NCBI GenBank assembly: GCA_017303875.1
Contig: JAFLBP010000017.1
Coordinates: 62,001-126,000, forward strand
DNA: 64,000 nucleotides
Reading direction: 5' to 3'
Source: Chitinophagales bacterium
GTDB taxonomy: Bacteria; Bacteroidota; Bacteroidia; Chitinophagales; Saprospiraceae
Part shown: positions 9,425-17,700 of the stretch, one piece after another
Layout of the letters: every line of letters begins with the position of its first letter
How positions within the stretch are numbered: the first letter of the stretch is position 1
Notes under the pieces: generated by a model
Database searches by the model: none
What the model was told of the DNA's origin: nothing
Seen by the model: the letters and a program-made list of their open reading frames with translations, nothing else
Made by a program: the position numbers and the translations under genes

Positions 9425-9826
9425 ATGGCTTCTATTTTCACGCGTATCATTCAGGGAGAAATTCCTTGTTATAAAGTAGCCGAAACCGAGCAGTTTCTGG
9501 CTTTTCTTGATATTCGTCCGCAAGCCAAAGGCCATACGATCTGTATTCCCAAGCAGGAAATCGACTATATCTTTGATATGGATGATGATTTGCTTGCCGG
9601 CCTGATGCTTTTTTCCAAAAAAGTAGCCAAAGCGCTGCGCGATACCGTGCCCTGTGCCCGCATCGGTGTTACGGTAATCGGACTTGAGGTGCCGCATACA
9701 CATATACACCTCCTGCCCATCAACAGCCTTAGTGATATGACTTTTGCCGGACAGGCCAAGGTGGTCATGGAGGGCGCGGAACTTCAGGCGCTGGCAGCTG
9801 AAATTGCCGCCAAAGTAGCGCTGTAA
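9425..9826 (+). CDS. HIT-family nucleotide hydrolase/transferase
   Basis: 133 residues with the histidine triad motif at residues 91-97 (H-T-H-I-H-L-L) and the N-terminal FTRIIQGEIPCYKVAET pattern of the Hint/PKCI branch. Members of this branch hydrolyse purine nucleoside phosphoramidates and similar adenylated compounds; the physiological substrate in bacteria is often unclear. It lies 21 bases after greA on the same strand with no promoter between, so the two probably form an operon. The final His of the triad is the expected nucleophile (family knowledge). Confidence 0.93.
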   Translation: MASIFTRIIQGEIPCYKVAETEQFLAFLDIRPQAKGHTICIPKQEIDYIFDMDDDLLAGLMLFSKKVAKALRDTVPCARIGVTVIGLEVPHTHIHLLPINSLSDMTFAGQAKVVMEGAELQALAAEIAAKVAL

Positions 9827-9880
9827 ACAGGTTTCGTATCCATTGCGGCTTTGCCCGCGCTTTCCTGTCAATCAGGTATT

Positions 9881-9917
9881 TCCCGCAGGTGGTATGCCAC
9901 CTGCGGGATTTATTTTT
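9881..9917. terminator. Bidirectional intrinsic terminator between convergent genes
   Basis: A perfect 12-bp stem, TCCCGCAGGTGG at 9881-9892 with CCACCTGCGGGA at 9897-9908, with a TATG loop, followed by TTTATTTTT. It serves the greA-HIT operon on + and may also serve the convergent repeat-protein gene on -, although the T-run on that side is weak. Confidence 0.85.
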
Positions 9918-9922
9918 ACTAA

Positions 9923-12900
9923 TTATTGTTTTACAAAACTACCCTCAGCCACACCGTAAGCAGTGCGGACTGACACCCGGTAAACACCGGAAGGAAGGTC
10001 TGCTACCGTCAGGCTGAAGCTCGCGGCATTGGCTACATGCAAGCTGCGCGCTATGCGGCCATCGGCCTGAATCAGCTGCACATCTCCTTCTCCGGGCGTG
10101 CTGATACCGGCAAATTGCAGGCTCACATTCAGCAACTCACTGGTTGGGTTGGGCGACACCTGCATGGACGACAGGCCGTGATTCGGGTCTTGTACGAAGG
10201 ATGCACAGGCAATTTTGCCAAGCTTGACATCTTCGCGGCAATCCGGATGGGTCAGGTCTTTTACCAAAAATACATATTCCGTGCTGTTGTCGCCGGCCAG
10301 CGGGCCAATGATGATTGGCTGCGGGCTGTTGTACGCGAAGTTGCCATAGTTGGTGCCGTTACCGGAAATGTTAAATCCGGCTGCACTGCCTTGGCTATGG
10401 TTGAAGCTGATGAGGGCGAAGAATTGCCCGCAAAGGCAAGGCGTTGTGCGCACGGAAAGATCCCAGATGTCACAATTTTCATTCAGGCATCCCGGTACCT
10501 CAAATTCTTTGCTGACACAACAGGGTGCAGTGCCTGCTGCATTGCCGCCGAGGCAGATCTTGATCACATCAAAATTGCCGCCGTTCCAGGGGAAATTTTG
10601 AATCAGCAAGGGCAACTGATTGAGGTTGTAATTGCCGATCTGGACGCCATTGGCCCAAACCTGGAAGTTGGTTGAAGGTGCATTCTGTACTGAAAAATTA
10701 ACCCAGAGCTGGTAGGTGCTGTCGCCGGTACACTGTCCGGGATCAAGTACGAGGTTGGTAATTTCACAAGGGCCGTTGAAGAGGCACTGCGGTACGGCAA
10801 ATTCCTTGGTTGCACAACAGTTGGTGGTGCCGGCAGCATTTACAAAGCAAACTTTGATGACATCGTTCTGGCCGCCGTTCCAGGGGAAGTTGGGGATGGC
10901 CAATGGCAACTGGCCGAGGTTGAAGGTGCCGATAAACTGGCCGTTTGCCCAAACGCCGAAAAGATTGCCGGGTGCGTTTTGTACATTGAAATTTACCCAA
11001 AGCTGATAGCTGCTGTCGCTGCTGCATTGTCCGGTCTGTACGGCGAGGTTTGTAATTTCGCAGTTGTTGTTCAACAGGCATTGCGGCACCGCAAACTCCT
11101 TGACAGCGCAGCAAACCGTGCCTTGTGTATTGGAATTTTGCACACAAACCTTGATAAAGTCGTTTTGGCCGCCATTCCAGGGGAAGTTGGGGATGGCTAA
11201 CGGCAGCTGCGAGAGATTGAAGGTGCCGAACTGAACGCCATTGGCCCAAAGGGTGAAAGTGGTGGCGTTGCTGTTGAGTACATTAAAATTTACCCAGATC
11301 TTGTAGGTGCTGTCGCTGGTGCATTCGCCCACTTCAACACTGAGGTTGGTGATGTCGCAATTGCTGCTGAACAGGCATTGCGGTACGGCAAATTCCTTGG
11401 TTTCGCAGCAAAGTGGCTGGCTGGCATTTGGCGAGAGCAGACACACCTTAATGACGTCGTTCTGGCCGCCGTTCCAGGGGAAGTTGGGGATGGTGAGCGG
11501 CAGTTGTGAGAGGTTGAAAGTGCCAAACAGGTTGCCGTTGGCCCAAACACCGAATACATTGCTGAAGGAGGCTGTTGTGCCAAAATTGATCGTCACCTGA
11601 TAGGTGCTGTCGCCGGTACATTGTCCGGTTTGCAAGCTGAAATCCACAATATCGCAGGTCGGGGCGCAAATGGGCGCCTGGAACTCCGTTATGCGGCAGC
11701 AGTTCGGATTGTCGTTGATGCAGATTTTTACCACCCCGACCGGCAGGCCATTGGAGGGGAAATTGGCAATCGTTACGGGCAGTTGACTGAGGGGGAAATT
11801 GCCAATCAGGGTTCCGTTTTGCGTAAACACATCGAAGCTGCTATTGCCCGGGTTTTGAACATCAAAGTCAATTTTCAGGGAATAGGCATTCGTTCCGGGC
11901 ACACAATCGCCGGCGAGGGCCGTCAGGTTGTAAATTTCGCAAGGGCCAAGGCAATTGGGCGCCTCAATCACTTTTGTACGGCAACAAGGCGCGGAAGTAT
12001 TGGTATTGCCGAGCACACAGATTCTGATTTCGTCGGTCGCATTGCCGCTGCCAGGGAAGTTGCTCAGGTTGAGCGGCAGGGCGGTAAGCGGGAAAGTATC
12101 AATCAAATTGCCGTTGGCATACAACAGGAAATTGCCATTTCCGGGATTCGTTGCCTGGAAATTGATGCGGATTCGGTAGGTGCTGTCGGAGGTGCAGGTA
12201 CCTGTGGTGGTGAAAATATCGGTAATTTCACAAGGGCCGAAAGGCATACAATCGGGCGCGAGAAACTGCACTTCGCGGCAGCACAATTGGAGGTTGGGTG
12301 TGTTTGTACCGATACAGATGCGCAGGTTCTGGAATATTTTTTCGTTCCACTCAAAATTTTGAATCGTGACAGGCAATTGGTTGAGGGCAAAAGTGCCCAG
12401 ATAATTGCCGTTGCCATTGAGCTGGAAAGAATCGCTGGGGTTGTAATAAGTGGTGTCGTAAGCAAAATTCAGCACAAAATTGAAAGTGCTGTCGCTCGTA
12501 CAGTCGGTGGGGTCTATCACGACTTCCCGTACGCCACAAGGCGGGTAAGGGATGCAGGCAGGTACCTGAATGAATCGGGTGATGCAGCAGGGCGGAACAG
12601 CCGGACTGCTGATATTACAAACCTTGATTTCATCATTCGGGCCACCGTTCCAGGGGAAATTCGGAATTACAAGCGGTAATTGGTTAAATCCGTAATTAGC
12701 CAAAAAGTTGCCATTGGCGTACACGGCAAAAGAGTCGGAAACAACCGGATTGACATACTGAAAATTCAATTTTACCCGATAGGTGGAATCGCTTGTGCAG
12801 CCGTCGGTGATTGCGGAGAAATTCTGAAATCCGCAATTGTTACCCGCGCAGCTGGGCGCCTGAAATTCGAGGGTTTTGCAGCAATTCGGATTGTCGTTCA

Positions 12901-13483
12901 TGCAAACTTTCAACACGTCAACGGGATTACCGCTTGCGGGATAATCTACTACTACAGGCAGTTGACTGATCGGAAAAAGGCCGAGGTATTGGCCGTTGCC
13001 GGCCCACATTTCAACAAATTGATTGGTTGGATTGACAACCGCAAAATCAACTTTCAGCTTGTACTTGTTGGTTCCGGGAATGCAGTCGCCGGTCATTACA
13101 CTAAGGCTGTCAATGTTACAACCCTGGGGACCACAGGGTGGCAGCGTGAGCAGCACCTGGGCTTTGCAATCGGGGAAAACCGCATCCGTTACGATAAACT
13201 CCAGCACAGTGGGCGCAGCGCCAGCCGTGAATGGGCCGAGCTGTACCGGCACTTGGGAGTAGGGAAAAAGGCCGTAATTGGTGCCGTTTCCTTTTACCGA
13301 AAACTGGTTGGTGGTGCCGCTGTGATCAAAATCAAGCGTTACAAAATACTTGCAGGGAGTGGCGGGGTTGGGTGCTGACAAGGTAGCAGTAAGGTTGCTG
13401 ATGCTACAGTTGTTGATTTGTGCCTGTAGCAGGCTGCCTGTCCATAAGAACAAGGCGCTCAGCAAGACGAAGGTAAGGCGCAT
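9923..13483 (-). CDS. Secreted Cys-rich tandem-repeat protein with T9SS type A sorting domain (1186 aa)
   Basis: Starts with a signal peptide (MRLTFVLLSALFLWTGSLLQAQ). The body consists of eleven repeats of about 95-100 residues. Each begins with a C-x-I-x-x-L-like strand, has a second Cys after about eight residues, then a Y-x-x-x-x-x-F strand, an NGxxxGTF segment, an LPLxIPNFPWNGG motif, and a C...CC...F-x-x-P-x-C tail. Units 7-10 are nearly identical; the first and last units form a distinct class sharing GNGTNYG and lacking FPWNGG. The C-terminus (MQVSPNPTSELLNVSLQF to VKQ) is a type A T9SS signal. I recognise no named domain in the repeat. It is likely a disulphide-stabilised surface fibre or adhesin (inference). 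It is transcribed toward the HIT gene. Confidence 0.85.
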   Translation of the reverse strand: MRLTFVLLSALFLWTGSLLQAQINNCSISNLTATLSAPNPATPCKYFVTLDFDHSGTTNQFSVKGNGTNYGLFPYSQVPVQLGPFTAGAAPTVLEFIVTDAVFPDCKAQVLLTLPPCGPQGCNIDSLSVMTGDCIPGTNKYKLKVDFAVVNPTNQFVEMWAGNGQYLGLFPISQLPVVVDYPASGNPVDVLKVCMNDNPNCCKTLEFQAPSCAGNNCGFQNFSAITDGCTSDSTYRVKLNFQYVNPVVSDSFAVYANGNFLANYGFNQLPLVIPNFPWNGGPNDEIKVCNISSPAVPPCCITRFIQVPACIPYPPCGVREVVIDPTDCTSDSTFNFVLNFAYDTTYYNPSDSFQLNGNGNYLGTFALNQLPVTIQNFEWNEKIFQNLRICIGTNTPNLQLCCREVQFLAPDCMPFGPCEITDIFTTTGTCTSDSTYRIRINFQATNPGNGNFLLYANGNLIDTFPLTALPLNLSNFPGSGNATDEIRICVLGNTNTSAPCCRTKVIEAPNCLGPCEIYNLTALAGDCVPGTNAYSLKIDFDVQNPGNSSFDVFTQNGTLIGNFPLSQLPVTIANFPSNGLPVGVVKICINDNPNCCRITEFQAPICAPTCDIVDFSLQTGQCTGDSTYQVTINFGTTASFSNVFGVWANGNLFGTFNLSQLPLTIPNFPWNGGQNDVIKVCLLSPNASQPLCCETKEFAVPQCLFSSNCDITNLSVEVGECTSDSTYKIWVNFNVLNSNATTFTLWANGVQFGTFNLSQLPLAIPNFPWNGGQNDFIKVCVQNSNTQGTVCCAVKEFAVPQCLLNNNCEITNLAVQTGQCSSDSSYQLWVNFNVQNAPGNLFGVWANGQFIGTFNLGQLPLAIPNFPWNGGQNDVIKVCFVNAAGTTNCCATKEFAVPQCLFNGPCEITNLVLDPGQCTGDSTYQLWVNFSVQNAPSTNFQVWANGVQIGNYNLNQLPLLIQNFPWNGGNFDVIKICLGGNAAGTAPCCVSKEFEVPGCLNENCDIWDLSVRTTPCLCGQFFALISFNHSQGSAAGFNISGNGTNYGNFAYNSPQPIIIGPLAGDNSTEYVFLVKDLTHPDCREDVKLGKIACASFVQDPNHGLSSMQVSPNPTSELLNVSLQFAGISTPGEGDVQLIQADGRIARSLHVANAASFSLTVADLPSGVYRVSVRTAYGVAEGSFVKQ
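10200..13420 (-). repeat. Eleven protein-coding tandem repeats of about 290 bp
   Basis: The repeats are visible on the DNA: strings such as GCCGTTCCAGGGGAA and GTAGGTGCTGTCG (plus strand) recur at regular spacing from about 10.55 to 12.65 kb. Units encoded around 10.55-11.65 kb are the most alike, suggesting recent duplication or gene conversion; those nearer the two ends are more diverged. Boundaries are approximate. Confidence 0.8.
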
Positions 13484-13655
13484 AGGAAGCGTGGTTTGGT
13501 GAAAAAAAAAAATCGGTTACAAGTGATTCAGGATTAAAATTGCATTTTTAGTCTTTCCGACCAAGCACAGAGATACTGCCATTCCGGTTTATGCTTCTTC
13601 AAGAAGAGGGCCGAATTGAGGCAAATGACTAAATCAGGCAAAACTTTTGACAGGC

Positions 13656-14018
13656 TTACCCCAATATGCGGGGTAAAAACACCATTCCGCCCACAAGGAC
13701 GGCTCCAATGGCGGCAATCAATACGGCTGCTGCCGCTACGTCTTTGGCTTTACCTGCCAGCGGATGGTAGTCGGGCGACACCAGATCGGTGAGGTATTCA
13801 ACAGCGGTATTCAAGGCTTCCAATGCGAGTACCAGCGCCATCGCCAGCATAACAGCCAGCCATTCTGTTTTGTCGAGTTGATAATACCAGCCAGCCGCGC
13901 CTACGCATACAATGGCCAGCAGGTGGATTTGCGCGTGTGCCTGCGTGCGCAGCAAATCGGCAAGCCCGCGGAAGGCATACCCGAAGGCTTTAATGCGTTT
14001 GGTCCAGTATTGTTTCAT
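13656..14018 (-). CDS. dgkA: Diacylglycerol kinase family protein (DgkA-like)
   Basis: 120 residues from the ATG at 14018; the open frame reaches further upstream to 14084, but the shorter start matches the family length and begins MKQYWTKRIKAFGYAFRGLADLL. DgkA-type enzymes are small trimeric inner-membrane kinases that phosphorylate diacylglycerol or undecaprenol. Three membrane helices are visible, with the signature ALEALNTAVEYLTDLVSP (E-A-x-N-T-A-x-E), which holds the catalytic and metal-binding acidic residues. The start overlaps the end of the upstream small membrane-protein gene by 29 bases, pointing to translational coupling. In Gram-positive bacteria and many Bacteroidota the substrate is thought to be undecaprenol; which one applies here cannot be read from the sequence. 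Confidence 0.9.
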   Translation of the reverse strand: MKQYWTKRIKAFGYAFRGLADLLRTQAHAQIHLLAIVCVGAAGWYYQLDKTEWLAVMLAMALVLALEALNTAVEYLTDLVSPDYHPLAGKAKDVAAAAVLIAAIGAVLVGGMVFLPRILG

Positions 14019-14331
14019 GCGTCTGCACCGGTTTTGGCACTTCGAGTTGTGTGTTTTCGGCGGGCGGGCGGGCGTAGCGGACAACTTCGGTGTGGTAAAA
14101 ACTAATGGCGGCGCTACAGCCTAAGCAAACGAACATCAGCCGGAGCCGGTTAATGAAAAAGGCACATAGGGCCAGCGTCAGAAAACCGAAGGTAACAAAG
14201 GGCGCCTGCGCACTCCACCACTGGAATGCGGGGTGTTCGGGTGGAAAAATACAGAGCAGCGTCGCGGTCAAAAATACCAGCGTAAGCCCCTGACGCACCC
14301 GTCTGTGATCGAGTATGTGCAATACACCCAT
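13990..14331 (-). CDS. Small membrane protein of unknown function, coupled to dgkA
   Basis: 113 residues with three likely membrane segments (LTLVFLTATLLCIF, FVTFGFLTLALCAFFI, LMFVCLGCSAAISFY) and a short polar tail. The layout loosely resembles the N-terminal membrane anchor of some endonuclease/exonuclease/phosphatase-family proteins, but no catalytic domain follows, so I assign no function. A TACCTTTG promoter on the minus strand lies only a few bases ahead of the ATG, implying a near-leaderless mRNA. It overlaps dgkA by 29 bases. Confidence 0.6.
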   Translation of the reverse strand: MGVLHILDHRRVRQGLTLVFLTATLLCIFPPEHPAFQWWSAQAPFVTFGFLTLALCAFFINRLRLMFVCLGCSAAISFYHTEVVRYARPPAENTQLEVPKPVQTHETILDQTH

Positions 14332-14339
14332 AAGTGGGA

Positions 14340-14347
14340 CAAAGGTA
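14340..14347 (-). promoter_or_regulatory. -7 promoter element for the membrane protein-dgkA operon
   Basis: The plus strand CAAAGGTA reads TACCTTTG on the minus strand. Transcription should start near 14334, only about three bases upstream of the ATG at 14331. Confidence 0.5.
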
Positions 14348-14393
14348 CATTAGCCGCTTCTGGTTTTTTTCTCTTTTTCTATGCCCTTGGGCC

Positions 14394-14424
14394 TTGTTTT
14401 TTCAAAAACACTGCTGTATCTTTG
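14394..14424 (+). promoter_or_regulatory. Promoter for the tRNA-Ser pair (TTG-N20-TATCTTTG)
   Basis: TTG at 14394-14396, a 20-base spacer, then TATCTTTG at 14417-14424. This is an almost ideal Bacteroidota housekeeping promoter, placed 38 bases before the first tRNA gene. Confidence 0.75.
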
Positions 14425-14462
14425 CACCCGCTTTGAAAAAAGCATGTTTTTTGAAGTTTTAC

Positions 14463-14550
14463 GGAGAGATGTCCGAGTGGTTTAAGGAGCACGCCTGGAA
14501 AGTGTGTATACGCCAAAAGTGTATCGAGGGTTCGAATCCCTCTCTCTCCG
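14463..14550 (+). tRNA. tRNA-Ser (anticodon GGA)
   Basis: Acceptor arm GGAGAGA (14463-14469) pairs with TCTCTCC (14543-14549), with discriminator G at 14550. The anticodon loop CTGGAAA, inside the stem CACGC/GTGTG, gives anticodon GGA. A long variable arm typical of class II tRNAs precedes GGTTCGAATCCC. The 3' CCA is not encoded (the gene is followed by CAA). Confidence 0.95.
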
Positions 14551-14599
14551 CAATTTTCAAGCATGTTTGTGATATTTCACGTTCATGCTGTTCCGGATT

Positions 14600-14689
14600 G
14601 GAGAGGTGGCAGAGTGGTTGAATGCACCTGATTCGAAATCAGGCGTGCGTGCAAGCGTACCGGGGGTTCGAATCCCTCCCTCTCCGCCA
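14600..14689 (+). tRNA. tRNA-Ser (anticodon CGA)
   Basis: Acceptor arm GGAGAGG (14600-14606) pairs with CCTCTCC (14679-14685), discriminator G, then an encoded CCA at 14687-14689. The anticodon stem-loop CCTGA-TTCGAAA-TCAGG gives anticodon CGA. The long variable arm confirms a serine tRNA. It is 49 bases downstream of the GGA isoacceptor and probably on the same transcript. Unlike its neighbour it encodes CCA. Confidence 0.95.
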
Positions 14690-14771
14690 ACTTTTTGCTT
14701 TTATTTTCCAATTACAGGTAGTTTTATCGGCAGGCTGCGTTTCGGATGCGAAATGGCGGTCTTTTTTTTGT

Positions 14772-17700
14772 TTATAATTTTAAAACTTCGCCAACCCACA
14801 GCGCTTGATCCAATTGGTTTTCAAGCACGATGAAATAGGCGCCTGCCGCTGCATTTGCTAAGGAAAAACGGCGATCCGGCGAAATTTGCTCCGATAACAC
14901 CAGCCGCCCGTCTATGGCAAAAATCTTGATTTTTTGCGCGCCTGCCGGTAAATTTCCCTGCAACTCAAACCACGCTGCTCCCGGATTGGGAACAACCTTC
15001 AGGTTAGCGCCTGAGCCGGCATCGTTTGTCGCGCTGCTGCAATGTGCCAGATAGGTTAGGGTGAGGGTGTCGCTTTGGGTGCAGGTATTGCGCAGCAGCA
15101 GCCGAATGATGCCGCAGCAAGCCTCGTTGGTACCATCAAGCAAGTGCGCGCGCAGGGGCACTGTTGCGCCGGCAGCTACGGGAAACATACCGCTTTTTAC
15201 ATCAACCGGATAGTAGTTGACGGGATCTTCTACCCGCAATGCACAGCCCGGCGAGAGGTCCAGAAAAGTGCGTTCCCAGTAAATCTGCACCGTTTTGGAA
15301 TACAGATTTTGTACTTCAGCCGACAGCACTGCCGATGTGAGGGCGGGCGCTTGCAAACCCAGTTCGGCAGGGTTTGCGCTCAGGCTGAAGCTTGCCACAA
15401 GATTTTCCCCAGGCACGTTGATGCTGCCGCTTGCCGTACAACCCTGTGCGTTGGTAGCCGTCACCTGATACCACCCGGCGCTCTCTACGAAATTGAAGGC
15501 TTTGTCTGATTGCCAGCCATACGGCCCGATCCAGCGGAAGCTCAGGCCGGGGTCGGGGGAGGCTGCAATGATAAAACCGGCCTCGGCACAGGAGCGTGGC
15601 CCGGCATTGAGGCTCAGGTTAGAAATGAGTGGTGCGGCGACGAGGTTCAGGGTGTCGAAAACACTGCAAATTGCGCCTGCCGCTTCGGCGCGCGCTTCCA
15701 GGTAATACGTTCCGGCTTGAGCAACGCGCAGGCTGTCTGCATGGCCGAGGATATTTCCGGATGCATCGCGCCATATCCGCTGCGTAGCAGGCGGGTTGAA
15801 GACGGAAAACAGGGTAAGCGTATCGCCGGGGCAGATTTTGGAAGGGCCGGATATTTGCGCTGCCGCTTGCAGCAAAACCAAAGTGCCGCTGACGACCGAA
15901 TCGCAGCCGTTATGAGCGCTAAGGGTGATGCTGAAAGGGCCGCTGGTGCTCAGGGTGTCGTTGCCAACGATAAGCGGATCATTGACACAGCGGTATTGGG
16001 TATTGAGGTGGGTGGCGGCGGACGGCCGAACCAATAATTCGAAGGTCACGGTCGAGTCGCAGCCCTGATAGGAGGTACAAAGTTTGTTATAACTGCCGCT
16101 TTGGGTGTAGGGTTCTCCGCAGACAAACAGGGTGTCGCCGGTACAGCGATTTATTTTGCCGAGATTGGTTTGTTTGGGTTGAATAATACGGACAGATTGC
16201 CGGAGTGTACTATCGCAGCCCTCAACCTGAATGGAATGGTAATGCGGCCCAGTAGTGTAAACAGACTGTCCCCACGATAACGTATAAGGTGTGTCGGGAT
16301 GGCAAACAATAATATCCGGAAGTACTTTAAACCCACCCCTTACTTTTACCGTCACTTCCAGGCGTTCGCTTTCGCCACAATCGCCCAGACCGACAGGATA
16401 ATGCGAAACGTAGTATTTTTTTACATTATACATATTATTGTTAATAATCGGTGTTGTAGTGGTAAAAGTAGTACTGGTTGGGCTATCATACCAGCGGACA
16501 TTGTAATCGCCTTCAGGCACAAGGCTGGGCACAGGTTTTCCAATACAGGATATAATCAGCGAATCTAAATTCGGCGGTTCAACCTTTCCCAGTTTCAACA
16601 AATTTCCCAAACCACCAATCATAAATCCGGATGCGGGGCTGTGGAAATGAAAATCCGTTATGCCAGGTCCGATGCCGGTAAAATCAACAGACCATTTTTT
16701 TCCACCATCGGTGGTGTAAAATAAATCCATTCCGTTTGTGGTCCAGCCATGTTTTTGGTCTAAAAAAAAGACCTTAATCAGCGCCAAATCTGTTTCTACC
16801 TTGCCCCAGCGTATCCAGGTCTGACCGCCATCCTGTGTATGCATAACGAGGCCTTTGTCGCCCACAACCCAGCCATAAAGTGTGTCAATAAATGCATGGT
16901 GCAGAAATCCGGTGTCCGCTTTAAAAAATATCTGATTATAGCTGATGCCGCCATCAACACTGCGAAAAATGTGCCCTTCCTTACTGTAAGCAATGCCATG
17001 TTGAGGGTTTAAAAAATGTACACCGCGCAGATGGATACCATTCCATGGTAGTATTTGTGATTGCCAGTTGTTCCCGCCATCAGTGGTTTTAAATATTTTC
17101 GCTCCGCCGGTAGTCATCCAACCATGTAATGTATCAACAAAACAGAAAGCACTGGAGCCATAGTGGAAGTTATCTACTCGTTTCATTTTCCAACTATTTG
17201 CACCATCAGTAGTATAAATAATATCTAAATCATCCAGCAGCCACCCATGCTTTTCATCTGCAAAAAATACATCTAAACCTTCAATACCCAGACCCTGACT
17301 GGAAAAGATGGTATTCCATTTTTTGCCTCTATCTTTTGTGTGCCATAAACGACCATCTGCTGCAATATAACCATTCTGGGCATCTCTGAAAAAAATAGCA
17401 TGAAATCGCACATTTCCTAACGGCTTTTTAATATCCAAACTCCATGTTGCTCCGCCATCTGTCGAACGACTTCCGGCAGTGAACCCGTCGTTAGGGTTTA
17501 CAAAAACAGGCCTTAAGGCATTTGTATAGTTGGCATTCAACAATGTCCAGTTCTGTCCGCCATCAACAGTTTTATACAACTTGTAACCTGAAGAAAAAAC
17601 AAGGCCCCAGCCTATGTCGGTGTTGAGAAAATACACATATGTCGCATTCGTCAGTACAGACTTCACGCTCCAGGTCTGTCCGGCATCTTCGGTTTTATAA

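Noticed and set aside
11621..12679. A 352-codon plus-strand frame inside the Cys-rich repeat gene
   Set aside because: It is antisense to the repeats and follows their periodicity; it has no signal or domain, while the minus-strand protein has a signal peptide and a T9SS domain.
14690..14771. Terminator after the tRNA pair
   Set aside because: T-rich stretches and a weak 7-bp stem are present near 14735-14768, but the T8 run is not adjacent to the stem and the pairing is poor, so I did not call it.
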